A stretch of 64,000 nt of DNA, taken from contig NZ_PVZV01000001.1 of the NCBI RefSeq assembly GCF_002995495.1, positions 496,001 to 560,000 of the forward strand. The letters are read 5' to 3'. A program made the translations under genes and the position numbers. Positions 25,802 through 34,670 of the stretch are shown here, one piece after another; position 1 is the first letter of the stretch; every line of letters begins with the position of its first letter. The stretch is from Actinocorallia populi (lineage in GTDB: Bacteria > Actinomycetota > Actinomycetes > Streptosporangiales > Streptosporangiaceae). The notes beneath the pieces were generated by a model, which was given only the letters and a program-made list of their open reading frames with translations, did not search any database and was not told the origin of the DNA.

Positions 25802-26218
25802 ATGGAATACAAGCTGGAACTCGTCCTCGTCCCCGTCACGGACGTCGACCGCACCAAGGCCTTCTACGCCGAGAAGCTCGGCTTCGACGTCGACCTGGAC
25901 GTCGAGAGGGGCGAGGACTTCCGCGTGGTCCAGTTCACCCCGCCGGGCTCGTCCTGCTCCCTGTCGATCGGCAGGGGCATCACCCAGGCCGCCCCCGGCT
26001 CCGTCCAGGGGCTCCACCTCGTCGTCACCGACATCGAGGCCGCCCACGCCGACCTCACCTCCCGCGGCGCACCCGTCAGCGAGATCTTCCACTTCGGGCA
26101 GGACGGACGCACCCCCGGCCCCGCCCCCGACCGCGCCGACTACGGTTCCTTCCTGTCCATCGACGATCCCGACGGCAACACCTTCCTCGTCCAGGAAGTG
26201 GGCCACAAGCCCCGGTGA
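25802..26218 (+). CDS. VOC-superfamily protein (glyoxalase/dioxygenase fold)
   Basis: 138 residues with the paired beta-alpha-beta-beta-beta modules of the superfamily: KLELVLVPVTDVDRTKAFYAEKLGF, then SVQGLHLVVTDIEAAHADL and the closing DPDGNTFLVQEV. The usual metal Glu appears in VQE; the first-module ligand (often His) is not obvious (LVLVPV), so metal binding is doubtful. Substrate unknown. It follows the serine hydrolase by 19 bp with GGGAG before its ATG. Confidence 0.9.
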   Translation: MEYKLELVLVPVTDVDRTKAFYAEKLGFDVDLDVERGEDFRVVQFTPPGSSCSLSIGRGITQAAPGSVQGLHLVVTDIEAAHADLTSRGAPVSEIFHFGQDGRTPGPAPDRADYGSFLSIDDPDGNTFLVQEVGHKPR

Positions 26219-26452
26219 CCGGAGCGGAAGAAAGCCGAGAATTTCGCCTCCGGCGCCATTCGGCACTGCGGACCGGACGTCCCTCGCCCTCATTCGACTC
26301 GGCGAGGGGCGAGCACGGTGATTCCGGAGGAACCGCCCGGCGAAAGGGGCCGAAGGCGCGGTCCGGAATGCCCTGCGAGGTGGGAGTCCAGGGGTGCCGA
26401 CCCTGAAAGTGACGGAGCCCACAAAAGGCTGGGAGCCCCCGCGGAAAGCAAT
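26219..26452. other. Gene-free stretch upstream of the iron-box
   Basis: No frame with coding character on either strand and no clear hairpin. Base composition falls slightly below that of the flanking genes. It probably holds the 3' end of the VOC transcript and the upstream part of the transporter promoter. Confidence 0.35.
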
Positions 26453-26471
26453 TTAGGGCAGCCTTGCCTTA
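26453..26471. promoter_or_regulatory. IdeR/DtxR-type iron box
   Basis: TTAGGGCAGCCTTGCCTTA matches the published IdeR/DtxR 19-bp palindrome (TWAGGTWAGSCTWACCTWA) at 16 of 19 positions. It is 222 bp upstream of a VIT1/CCC1-type iron/manganese transporter gene, which makes biological sense. The MntR-type alternative cannot be excluded. Confidence 0.6.
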
Positions 26472-26530
26472 CTGATGAACGGTCTTCTGAATTCTTCCGG
26501 AAAGGGGAATGGGGAGCGCGGACGGAATGT

Positions 26531-26600
26531 TGTCATCACTGATGGACGACGGCCTCGGGGGAACACCGGCTCCCGTCGTCGGCCGCCCGTCCATATGACA
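26531..26600 (+). ncRNA. Predicted structured leader of the VIT1-like gene
   Basis: The leader between the iron box and the gene can fold into one long stem. Outer arms are TGTCAT (26531-26536) with ATGACA (26595-26600), then ATGG (26542-26545) with CCAT (26591-26594), and inner ACGACGG (26546-26552) with CCGTCGT (26573-26579). It does not show the conserved core of the known manganese riboswitch. A regulatory role is inference. Confidence 0.4.
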
Positions 26601-26693
26601 TCGAGAACCGTTATCGCGCATTCCGGCGCCTCGACGCGGAGGCGCCACCGGACGAACGCGTCCGGGGCTTCACGAAGGAGACCCGCAGTCATC

Positions 26694-27530
26694 ATGAGGG
26701 AGTCTGCCGCACTCAAGGACCGTCCCGACACGACCGAGACCACCCCCCGGCCCGGCCTCCGTACAGACGACCCGGAACTCTACGCAGACGGCTTCCAGTA
26801 CCGCGCGGACGGTCCGGAGTCCCGTACCGGCGACGCGGAGCCGCGCACGGGCGGCCTCGAGCGCAAGCTCAACGCCCTGCGCGCGGGCGTCCTGGGGGCG
26901 AACGACGGCATCGTGTCCACCGCGGCCGTCGTCGTCGGCGTCGCCGGGGCCACCTCCTCCAGTCAGCCGATCCTCCTGGCCGGGCTCGCGGCCTCGATCG
27001 GCGGCGCCGTGTCGATGGCGCTCGGCGAGTACGTCTCCGTGCACAGCCAGCGGGACAGCCAGCGCCACCTCATCGAGGAGGAGCGCCGCGCCCTGGCCGC
27101 CGACCCCGACACCGAGCTGCGGGCCCTGGTCCGCTCCTACGAGCACCGCGGCCTCTCCTCGGCGACCGCCCGCCAGGTGGCACGGGAGCTGTACGCGCAC
27201 GACCCGCTGGAGGCCCAGCTGCGCGAGCGGCACAACCTCGACCCGGACGACGTCACCAGCCCCTGGCACGCCGCGATCGCCTCGTTCGTCGCCTTCGCGA
27301 TCGGCGCCCTCCTGCCGCTCCTGGCGATCCTCCTGCCCGCGCCCCACCTGCGCGTCCCGATCGCCTTCGCCGCCACCCTCACCGGCCTGGCCCTGGCCGG
27401 CTCGCTGGCCGCCCTGATCGGCGGCGGCTCCTGGCTGCGCGCGGCGTTCCGCGTGACCGCGGGCGGCGCCCTGGCCCTGGCCGCCACCTACCTCACCGGC
27501 GCCCTCCTGGGCACCACCGGCATCGTGTGA
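26694..27530 (+). CDS. VIT1/CCC1-family iron/manganese transporter
   Basis: 278 residues. A hydrophilic N-terminus is followed by LNALRAGVLGANDGIVSTAAVVVGVAGA (first TM, with the family's conserved GANDGIVS) and ALGEYVSVHSQRD. A cytoplasmic helical domain with Glu-rich metal sites (RHLIEEERRALAADPDTEL) precedes three more TM helices. It likely moves Fe(II) or Mn(II) out of the cytoplasm. ATG 26694 has AAGGAG 13 nt upstream, rather far. An iron box and a structured leader lie upstream, so metal control is likely. Confidence 0.9.
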   Translation: MRESAALKDRPDTTETTPRPGLRTDDPELYADGFQYRADGPESRTGDAEPRTGGLERKLNALRAGVLGANDGIVSTAAVVVGVAGATSSSQPILLAGLAASIGGAVSMALGEYVSVHSQRDSQRHLIEEERRALAADPDTELRALVRSYEHRGLSSATARQVARELYAHDPLEAQLRERHNLDPDDVTSPWHAAIASFVAFAIGALLPLLAILLPAPHLRVPIAFAATLTGLALAGSLAALIGGGSWLRAAFRVTAGGALALAATYLTGALLGTTGIV

Positions 27531-27666
27531 CGGCGCGTCCCGTCGCCCGGCGGAACGCGCACGTTTCCAGCAGGTGCGGGACGTCGGGGCGGCGGATGGG
27601 CGCAGCGGGACGGAATGCCGTTCGGTGTGGGCGTTAGCGCCCCGTTCCCGTGGGGAGGATCAGCGC

Positions 27667-29271
27667 ATGGAGCAACAATTCACCCCTGGAACGGTCGAGT
27701 TGATCGACGGAGCGCGGCGGCATGCGGTGGGGGATCTGCTGCGCCGGACGGCGTTGCGGTATCCGGAGAAGACGGCGATCGTCGCGGGCGGGCGGCGGGT
27801 GGGGTTCGCCGAGTTCGATCTGGCGGTGACGCGGTGCGCCAACGCGCTGGCCGCGCGCGGGCTGGGCAAGGGCGACCGGCTGGCGTTGCTGAGCCACAAC
27901 TCGTGGCAGTTCGCCGTGCTGGTCTTCGCCACGGCGCGGCTGGGCGTCGTGCTGGTGCCGGTCAACTTCATGCTCGGCGCGGAGGAGGTCGCGTTCATCC
28001 TCTCCCACTCCGGGGCGAGCGGGATCGTCGCCGAGGACGCGCTCGTCCCCACGGCGGACGAGGCGGTCGCCCTCGCCGGGCTCTCCGGCGGGGTGCGCGG
28101 CCGGATCGTCCTGTCGGGCGCCGCCGTGTCCGGGGACTGGGAGGACGTCGACTCCTGGATCGACGCCGGGGACGAGACGCCGGTCGACGTCCTGGTCGCC
28201 GACGACGACCCGCTGCGGCTGATGTACACCTCCGGCACGGAGTCGCGGCCCAAGGGCGTGCTGCTGTCCAGCCGGTCGCTGATCAGCCAGTACGTCTCCT
28301 GCGCGATCGACGGCGGGATGAGCGCCGACGACGTCGAGGTCCACGCGCTGCCGATGTACCACTGCGCGCAGCTGGACTGCTTCTTCTCCGTCGACGTCCA
28401 CCTGGGCGCCACCAGCGTCATCCTGCCCTCCCCCGACCCGGCCGCGCTGCTGGCCGCCGTCGAGGCCGAGAAGGCCACCAAGCTGTTCTGCCCGCCGACG
28501 GTGTGGATCTCGCTGCTGCGCCACCCCGACTTCGGCACCCGTGACCTGTCGAGCCTGCGCAAGGGCTACTACGGCGCCTCCCCGATGCCCGTCGAGATCC
28601 TGCGCGAGCTGCGGGAGCGGCTGCCCGGCGTGCGCCTGTGGAACTTCTACGGGCAGACCGAGATGTCCCCGCTGGCCACCATCCTGCAGCCGCACGAGCA
28701 GCTCCCGCACGCCGGCTCGGCCGGCCGCGCCGCGCTCAACGTGGAGACCCGCGTCGTCGACGACGAGGACCGCCCGCTGCCGCCCGGCGAGGTGGGGGAG
28801 ATCGTGCACCGCAGCCCCCACGCGTCCCTGGGCTACTACAACGACGAGGCCAAGACCGCCGAGGCCTTCCGCAACGGCTGGTTCCACTCCGGCGACCTGG
28901 GCGTGATCGACGCCGACGGCTACCTGACCGTCGTCGACCGCAAGAAGGACATGATCAAGACCGGTGGCGAGAACGTCGCCTCCCGCGAGGTCGAAGAGGC
29001 CCTCTACCGCCTCGAAGGCGTCGCCGAGGTGGCGGTCTTCGGCATCGGCCACCCCCGCTGGATCGAAGCCGTCACCGCCGTCATCGTCCCCAAATCCGGC
29101 ACCGGCCTCACCGCCGAGGCCGTCCACGCCCACGCCCGCGAGGTCCTCGCCTCCTACAAACGCCCCAAGTACGTCGTCCTCGCCGAAGCCCTCCCCAAGA
29201 ACCCGAGCGGCAAGATCCTCAAAAAGGACCTCCGGATCCAGCACGCGAAACTGGCCTCGGAAGACGCCTGA
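27667..29271 (+). CDS. Acyl-CoA synthetase (AMP-forming)
   Basis: Activates a fatty or other carboxylic acid to acyl-AMP and then acyl-CoA. 534 residues. Motifs: MYTSGTESRPKGV (P-loop; the usual TTG is TES here), NFYGQTEMSP, WFHSGDLGVIDADGYLTVVDRKKDMI, and the C-terminal catalytic Lys in NPSGKILKKDL. GGGGAGG 8 nt before ATG 27667 fixes the start. It resembles long-chain or bile-acid-type ligases; the chain length is not predictable. Stands alone, convergent with the SDR gene. Confidence 0.94.
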   Translation: MEQQFTPGTVELIDGARRHAVGDLLRRTALRYPEKTAIVAGGRRVGFAEFDLAVTRCANALAARGLGKGDRLALLSHNSWQFAVLVFATARLGVVLVPVNFMLGAEEVAFILSHSGASGIVAEDALVPTADEAVALAGLSGGVRGRIVLSGAAVSGDWEDVDSWIDAGDETPVDVLVADDDPLRLMYTSGTESRPKGVLLSSRSLISQYVSCAIDGGMSADDVEVHALPMYHCAQLDCFFSVDVHLGATSVILPSPDPAALLAAVEAEKATKLFCPPTVWISLLRHPDFGTRDLSSLRKGYYGASPMPVEILRELRERLPGVRLWNFYGQTEMSPLATILQPHEQLPHAGSAGRAALNVETRVVDDEDRPLPPGEVGEIVHRSPHASLGYYNDEAKTAEAFRNGWFHSGDLGVIDADGYLTVVDRKKDMIKTGGENVASREVEEALYRLEGVAEVAVFGIGHPRWIEAVTAVIVPKSGTGLTAEAVHAHAREVLASYKRPKYVVLAEALPKNPSGKILKKDLRIQHAKLASEDA

Positions 29272-29304
29272 CGACGGCTCCCCCACCGCTCCCGCGGGCG
29301 CGGG

Positions 29305-30219
29305 TCAGGTGGCGTGAGCCTCGGTGAACCGTTCGACGGCCTCCCAGAGTTCGTGTTCGCGCCGCGGGTCGTAGGACTCCTCCGACGACCTGACCACGGC
29401 ACCGCGGTCGACGTAGGACCCGCTCGGTGCCTTGGTCGTGCCGAGGACGACGTCGGCGAGGTACCGGCCCGCGGCGCTGCGGCTGGTCGCGAAGGGCGTG
29501 AGGGTCAGCAGCGGCATGACGTAGCGCATCGCGAACCGGGCGACGGGGCCCGAGTCGCGGGCGAGGCCGGTGCCCGGAACGAACGCCGGGTTGTAGGCGA
29601 CGGCGTCGACGCCCTCCGGCAGGCGGCGCGCGTACTCGTGCACGAGGTGGATGGCGGCCAGCTTGCTCGTCGAGTACGCGGTGAGCCCGGCGGCCGCGGT
29701 GTCCGGCTCGGGAAAGGCGCCTGGACGTGCGAGGGTCTCCGGGGACTGCCAGAGAGGGCCGGGCACCATGCCCAGGTTGTGCTTGAAGTCGCCGAAATGC
29801 GTGTCGCTGACGGTGATCGTGATCTGTGCGGGAGCGGCGAAACGGTCCTGGAGCAGGCGGACGAACAGGTGGTTGGCGAGCACGTTGACCGTGAAGGTCG
29901 CCTCGAACCCCTCGGGCCCCTCGGTGAGCGCGTTCGTGTACTGCACACCCGCGTTGCCCACGAAACCGCGCAGCGGCGGCAGGTCGCCCCGATCGAGGCG
30001 TTCCCGGATCTCGGCGGCGGCCGTCCGCACGCTCGCGAGCGAACCGAGATCCGCCGCGACGTACGAGACGCCCGTGCCGAGCTCACCCGACATCTGCGCG
30101 ACGGCGGATTCCCGCGCGACGACGAGAAGCTGCACGTCCGGTGACCTGCGCAGGATGTGTTCCGCGGCGACGCGGCCTATCCCGCGACTCGCGCCCGTCA
30201 TCACGATGGTGGAGCGCAT
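29305..30219 (-). CDS. Short-chain dehydrogenase/reductase
   Basis: 304 residues. NAD(P) loop MTGASRGIGR (about 7-16), GNAGVQ, and the active-site YSTSK with the preceding Ser in TVSDTHF. It is longer than most SDRs, in the size range of retinol/protochlorophyllide-reductase-like members. ATG 30219 has GAGGAA upstream. It is divergent from the MmyB-type regulator at 30360; this arrangement is common for regulators that control the adjacent dehydrogenase. Confidence 0.92.
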   Translation of the reverse strand: MRSTIVMTGASRGIGRVAAEHILRRSPDVQLLVVARESAVAQMSGELGTGVSYVAADLGSLASVRTAAAEIRERLDRGDLPPLRGFVGNAGVQYTNALTEGPEGFEATFTVNVLANHLFVRLLQDRFAAPAQITITVSDTHFGDFKHNLGMVPGPLWQSPETLARPGAFPEPDTAAAGLTAYSTSKLAAIHLVHEYARRLPEGVDAVAYNPAFVPGTGLARDSGPVARFAMRYVMPLLTLTPFATSRSAAGRYLADVVLGTTKAPSGSYVDRGAVVRSSEESYDPRREHELWEAVERFTEAHAT

Positions 30220-30359
30220 GGCAGTTCCTCCAGTAATCGAGCGCCCGAAGCGGCGCACCACCACGTTCGCCGCTCCCGCCACCGCTAACCAGTGCCGTGT
30301 CCGTCCCTGGGATCAGCGATACCCAGGCTCATCCGGCTCCGGACGACGAGAATGGCACC

Positions 30360-31223
30360 ATGGCCACTTCCCGTTCCGGTTTCGGCGCACTGCTACGTGC
30401 CTGGCGTGACCGTCTCTCCCCCGCTGACGCAGGTTTCACCGCGATGGCCGGCCGCCGCGCCCCGGGACTACGCCGCGAAGAGCTCGCGCAGTTGTCCGGG
30501 CTCTCCGTCGACTACGTCCTGCGGCTGGAGCAGGGCCGCGCGACGCACCCCTCGTCCCAGGTCGTCGGCGCTCTCGCCCGCGCCCTCCAACTCTCCCGAA
30601 CCGAACGGGACCAGCTGTACCGAAGCGCCGGGCTGCTCCCTCCGCAGGACGGAACGGTCAGCACGCATGTGCCTCCTGGCGTTCAACGGCTCGCCGCCCG
30701 CCTCGGAGACTTCCCCATTGGGGTGTTCACCGCCGACTGGTCCCTCGTGTGGTGGAACTCCATGTGGAGCGCCCTGTACGGCGACCCGTCCGCCCTCCCC
30801 GCCGCCCGGAGGAACCTCGCCCGCGTCCTGTTCGGCAACGGAGCCCTGCTGCCCGTCCGCTCCGAACGCGGACAGGACGCCTTCGCGTCGTCGATCGTCG
30901 CCGACCTCAAGGAAGCCGTGTCCCGGTACCCCGCGGACACCCGGCTCACCCATCTCGTCCAGGACCTCCGGGAGACGTCCGGAGTCTTCGCCCACCTGTG
31001 GAACACGGAGACGGCGGCGGCCCAGCACGCCACCGACCGCAAGACGATCCGGCACCCGGAGATCGGCGACATCCTGCTCGACTGCGACGTCCTCATCGTC
31101 CCAGGAGTCGACCTCCGCATGGTCACCTACACGGCGGCCGCCGGAAGCAGCGACGCGGGGAAACTCGACCTCCTCCGCGTCACCGGCGCCACCCCGACGG
31201 CGAGCCCTGCGGCCCTGCCGTGA
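30360..31223 (+). CDS. XRE-family regulator with MmyB-like ligand domain
   Basis: 287 residues. N-terminal HTH: LLRAWRDRLSP, GRRAPGLRREELAQLSGLSVDYVLRLEQGRATHPS. The rest is the PAS-like MmyB ligand domain: VFTADWSLVWWN near 120 and a C-terminal HPEIGDILLDCDVLIVPG. It probably binds a fatty acid or other hydrophobic ligand and represses the divergent SDR gene. ATG 30360 (MATSRSGFG) preferred; an earlier GTG at 30297 would add 21 non-domain residues. Confidence 0.92.
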   Translation: MATSRSGFGALLRAWRDRLSPADAGFTAMAGRRAPGLRREELAQLSGLSVDYVLRLEQGRATHPSSQVVGALARALQLSRTERDQLYRSAGLLPPQDGTVSTHVPPGVQRLAARLGDFPIGVFTADWSLVWWNSMWSALYGDPSALPAARRNLARVLFGNGALLPVRSERGQDAFASSIVADLKEAVSRYPADTRLTHLVQDLRETSGVFAHLWNTETAAAQHATDRKTIRHPEIGDILLDCDVLIVPGVDLRMVTYTAAAGSSDAGKLDLLRVTGATPTASPAALP

Positions 31224-31260
31224 TCGCGGCATGTCCGGTGCCGCCGTCTCGCCGAGGGCG

Positions 31261-31773
31261 TCAGCTTTCCTGCATGTAGTACCGGTACCAAGGGCCGTCC
31301 AGGTGCCAGAAGCGGAGGCTTTCGGCACCTTCTCCCAGTGGGGGAATGGTGGAGGCGCCGTCAGGGGCGTAGATGAATCCCTCGTGAGAGAAGATCCAGC
31401 CGGTTCCCGAGACCTGCATCAGCACCGCGGTGCCCTCCCGGACCGGTTCCTCGACGTGGTACGGCCCGACCCGTCCGGCCTTGCCGTTCTCGGCCATCCG
31501 CTGGAGATCATCACGAATGAGGACGAGCGTCGCCCGCTCCGGCAGGCTCGTGAAGACCAGCCCCACCGCGCCCGTGAGAAGCAACACGGGTACCGCCGTC
31601 CAAGCCGTCCGCCGCCTCCACCCGCAGGCCAGGACGACCGTCGCGGTTCCCGAGAACAGCACCCCCACCACCGCCAGCTGCATGATCCCGTTCATGAACG
31701 TCACGCTGCTGTAGAGCACCACCACGCTCGTGAACGCGGCCAGCACGGTCATTGCCAGAACCGTTCCTCGCAT
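31261..31773 (-). CDS. Membrane protein of unknown function
   Basis: 170 residues. Three hydrophobic segments in the first 75 residues (about 5-24, 28-50, 56-75), then an extracytoplasmic-looking C-terminal domain rich in Gly and Trp that ends GPWYRYYMQES. AAGGAG lies 6 nt before ATG 31773. No family recognised. It is convergent with the MmyB-type regulator and has its own promoter gap of about 200 bp shared with the regulator at 31977. Confidence 0.72.
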   Translation of the reverse strand: MRGTVLAMTVLAAFTSVVVLYSSVTFMNGIMQLAVVGVLFSGTATVVLACGWRRRTAWTAVPVLLLTGAVGLVFTSLPERATLVLIRDDLQRMAENGKAGRVGPYHVEEPVREGTAVLMQVSGTGWIFSHEGFIYAPDGASTIPPLGEGAESLRFWHLDGPWYRYYMQES

Positions 31774-31976
31774 TTGGTTCTCCTTCCTCGGGAAGGCGAG
31801 CGCATCGAGCTCTCGTCCACTCCCTTATCCGCTCGAACCGTGGACGGAGTTCAGGGCGCCAGGTCCCTGATCCGCCCGCCGGGAAGCCCGCCCGGTAAAG
31901 CTTCCGAGCGGCACCTGACGGGGGCGGGAACGGCTCGTAGCCTGAAGGAGGAACGCCTCGAGAGCCGGAGTCGCGC

Positions 31977-33167
31977 ATGTCCGATGCCAGGCCTGAACCC
32001 GTAGGAGTCCGCATCGCCCGAGCCCGGAAACAACGCGGGCTGACACAACACGGACTCGCCCAACGAACGGCTTACTCCCGTTCACACATCGCCCAGGTCG
32101 AAGCCGGCCACAAAGTCGCCACACCCGCGTTCATCGCAGCCACCGCCGGAGCACTCGGCGTCGACCCCGCCGACCTCTACGGACAGCCGTTCCATCTCCC
32201 CGACCGGGCCGAACGGGTCCACTCCGCCATCGCGGACCTCCGCAGGTCTCTGGTCACGGTCGAAGTCCCTCCGGAGTTGGCGGCTCCGCCCCGTCCGCTG
32301 AGCGAACTGCTCTCCGAGCTGGCCGCACTCCGACAGCTCCAGGAGCTCTCCCGGCATTCGCAGATCGGAACACGGCTGCCCGCCTTGCTGGAGGAACTCT
32401 CCTGGCACGCCCATGAAACCGGCGCGCCCAGTGCATGGAGGGCCGTGTTCCGCGCCTGCGAGGTCGGCGCAGATCTGTGCCGCAAGCTGGGCTACCACGA
32501 CCTGGCCGTCAACAGCCTCGAAGCTTCCCGCGAAGCCGCACGTCACGTCCAGGATCCGAACCTGCCGCTGCTGATACCGATCCGGCGCTCTCTGCTCCTC
32601 AGCGCCATCGGACTTCCGCAACCGGCTCTGGCACTGCTGGGAAAGGCCATCCGAGCCATCGACCACAGCCGGAAAGACGCTCGTGAGGTGTTCGGCACCG
32701 CGCTGCTACGCAGTGCGGTCGTCGCCGCCAGAGCAGGCGACCGAACCGCATGGGACTACTACGGACAGGCGGCGGAGGTTCGAAGAGCCGCCCGAGACGA
32801 GTCCGGGACACACCATGGAGTGACCACGGGCTTCACCCCGGGAAACGTCGCGATCCACGGCGCCGCGGTGGCCATCGAACTGGGTGACCTCGACGAGGCC
32901 ACCAGACGGGACCGGCAGATCACCGAACAGACGCTGGCCTCGCTGATCCCGGAGCGGCGCGCGCACCACGAAGTGGACATGGCACGCGTCCACGTGGAGA
33001 CCGGCGCCTACGACAAGGCCATGAAACGTATCCTCCAAGCCGAACGCGCGGCCCCGCAGATGACCCGCTTCCATCCCTCGGCCCGCACCGTGGTCGCCCA
33101 CCTCGTGGACGTTCGCCGCACCCTCCCCGAACCCCTCCGCGGCCTCAAGGCCCGCATGAACGTCTAA
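31977..33167 (+). CDS. XRE-family regulator with TPR-like C-terminus
   Basis: 396 residues. N-terminal HTH (about 9-65): VGVRIARARKQRGLTQHGLAQR, SRSHIAQVEAGHKVATPAF, LGVDPADLYG. The remaining 320 residues are helical, with paired-helix repeats resembling TPR (for example DLAVNSLEASREAARHV and YDKAMKRILQAERAAP). Such regulators often answer to small peptides or act near integrated elements in actinomycetes; here no mobile element is adjacent. ATG 31977 starts just before the HTH. Confidence 0.88.
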   Translation: MSDARPEPVGVRIARARKQRGLTQHGLAQRTAYSRSHIAQVEAGHKVATPAFIAATAGALGVDPADLYGQPFHLPDRAERVHSAIADLRRSLVTVEVPPELAAPPRPLSELLSELAALRQLQELSRHSQIGTRLPALLEELSWHAHETGAPSAWRAVFRACEVGADLCRKLGYHDLAVNSLEASREAARHVQDPNLPLLIPIRRSLLLSAIGLPQPALALLGKAIRAIDHSRKDAREVFGTALLRSAVVAARAGDRTAWDYYGQAAEVRRAARDESGTHHGVTTGFTPGNVAIHGAAVAIELGDLDEATRRDRQITEQTLASLIPERRAHHEVDMARVHVETGAYDKAMKRILQAERAAPQMTRFHPSARTVVAHLVDVRRTLPEPLRGLKARMNV

Positions 33168-33226
33168 GCCGCCGATTGTTCCAACCGGGAACACCACGGA
33201 CGGTCATCGCCGCGAACGTATGCGTC

Positions 33227-33697
33227 ATGAGAACGCTCGACGAACTGCGGCAGGGCTGGCCGGACTGGAGTGTCTGGGTGACCGGCTCCACCTGGGTCGC
33301 CACCCGGCGCGTCCCCAGGCCCGAGGCCCCGCCGGACTTCTACTGCCCGCACGGAGAACCCTCGGCCACCCTCATCGAGGACGGCCCCGACGAACTGCGG
33401 GCCGCCCTGGAGGGGCAGGCGGCGGTCGAGGAGGCCATCGCGAACGCCCGCACCGTGGACCACGACCAGCGGCACCCTCTCGGCCCCGGCTGCCCCCTGG
33501 GGTGCCTGGGGCTGAAGGTGCAGACGGAACGGGCGCTGCTCGCGCACTGGGTCTTCGGAGGCCGCTACGTGCCCACGGTCGCCGACCTGGTGGCGCTGCG
33601 CGAGAGCGGCGACCTGGACCACGTGCCCGGCATCGGACGCGGCCGGCTCGTCGAGATCACGGCCAGGCTCAAGGAGCTCGCCCCGGACCGCCCATGA
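33227..33697 (+). CDS. Helix-hairpin-helix protein of unknown function
   Basis: 156 residues. The N-terminal half has YCPHGEPSATL, and a middle stretch CPLGCLGLK gives CPxxC-type cysteines. The C-terminus (VADLVALRESGDLDHVPGIGRGRLVEITARLKEL) is a helix-hairpin-helix unit, usually for non-specific DNA contacts. No catalytic motif is seen. ATG 33227 (MRTLDELRQG) preferred over 33176. Possibly a DNA-binding accessory protein; confidence in function is low. Confidence 0.72.
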   Translation: MRTLDELRQGWPDWSVWVTGSTWVATRRVPRPEAPPDFYCPHGEPSATLIEDGPDELRAALEGQAAVEEAIANARTVDHDQRHPLGPGCPLGCLGLKVQTERALLAHWVFGGRYVPTVADLVALRESGDLDHVPGIGRGRLVEITARLKELAPDRP

Positions 33698-33756
33698 CGC
33701 CCGCCGTCCGGTCGTAAGGCGGTGCCCACGCATCGGACAATCCGTGACACCGGTGG

Positions 33757-33800
33757 TCGCGCGACCCGCCAAGGCGGTCGTCCCTTGGCGGGTCGCGCGA
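33757..33800. terminator. Bidirectional terminator
   Basis: 18-bp perfect stem TCGCGCGACCCGCCAAGG (33757-33774) and CCTTGGCGGGTCGCGCGA (33783-33800) with an 8-nt loop. It lies between two convergent genes. Confidence 0.8.
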
Positions 33801-33820
33801 ACCGGATCGGCGGGGAGCGG

Positions 33821-34639
33821 CTAACGGAAGGCTTCGGCGTTCTCCTGCGCCCATTGCGCGAAGGTGCGGGCCGGGCGTCCGAGGAGCCGCTCGACGGTGT
33901 CCGTCACGGTGTACGCCTCCTTGGGCGGGTCGGCGTACCAGCCGACGACGTGGTCGATGGCCTCCTGGGAGGCGCCCGCCTGACGCATCCGCTCACGTGC
34001 CTGCTGCTCGGTCAGCTCCACGAACCGGATGTCGCGGCCCAGGGCCCGTCCCAGAATGGCCGCCTTCTGCGGCATGTCCAGGACCTCGGGCCCGGTCAGC
34101 ACGTACTCCCTGCCGGTGTGGCCGTCCTCCGTCAGCGTCCTGGCGGCCACGGCGCCGATGTCCGCCTCATGGATCATGTTGCTGAGGGTGCCGCCGAACG
34201 GCTCGCGCACCACGCCTTCGGTCCTGACGGAGTCGACCCAGTTGAGGGCGTTGGACATGAACTCCTGCGGCTGGAGAGCGGTCCACGGCAGCCCCTCGGC
34301 CGCCACCGCCTTCTCGACCGGCCCCGGTTCGCCGCTCCACAACATCGTCACCTGCCGGACGCCCCCCTCGGCGGCCAGCCTCGCGATCCGCGGCCCCGTA
34401 CGCAACGCGGCGCCGTCCCCGCCGTCGAACGTGATCAGGTGCAGGGCGGTCACGCCTTCCAGCGCGGGCGCCAGGCCGTCGGGAACCGCGAGGTCGCCGA
34501 CCGCCACTTCCGCGCCGCGGGGCAGCCGGGCCCTGGCGGGGTCACGGGTCAGGGCCCGGACCCGGTGCCCTTCCCTGAGCAGCTCTTCGACCGCATGGCG
34601 GCCCACGTTCCCGGCGGCCCCCGTGACCAGGATGGTCAT
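33821..34639 (-). CDS. NmrA-like NAD(P)-binding protein
   Basis: 272 residues. Dinucleotide motif LVTGAAGNVGRHA (about 4-16) and the NmrA/QorB layout. It is a paralogue of the protein at 21252: shared TGPEVL or TGPEVV segment, shared C-terminal FAQWAQENAEAFR-type end. ATG 34639 (MTILVTGAAG) preferred over 34666. The promoter upstream is nearly identical to that of the reductase-exporter operon 13 kb away, so both are likely in one MerR regulon. Confidence 0.9.
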   Translation of the reverse strand: MTILVTGAAGNVGRHAVEELLREGHRVRALTRDPARARLPRGAEVAVGDLAVPDGLAPALEGVTALHLITFDGGDGAALRTGPRIARLAAEGGVRQVTMLWSGEPGPVEKAVAAEGLPWTALQPQEFMSNALNWVDSVRTEGVVREPFGGTLSNMIHEADIGAVAARTLTEDGHTGREYVLTGPEVLDMPQKAAILGRALGRDIRFVELTEQQARERMRQAGASQEAIDHVVGWYADPPKEAYTVTDTVERLLGRPARTFAQWAQENAEAFR

Positions 34640-34670
34640 GGCGATCCCTTCCTCGTCGGATATCACCGCG

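Noticed and set aside
26475..26693. N-terminal extension of the VIT1-like gene
   Set aside because: The frame is open but Arg-rich and falls in the region that folds as a leader; ATG 26694 begins just before family-like sequence.
26472..26693. Known manganese (yybP-ykoY) riboswitch
   Set aside because: The conserved core with its GGGGAGUA-type loop and paired partner is not found; only simple complementary arms are seen.
31977..33697. Edge of an integrated element marked by XRE regulator and HhH protein
   Set aside because: No integrase, att repeats or tRNA junction is found, and composition equals that of the flanks.
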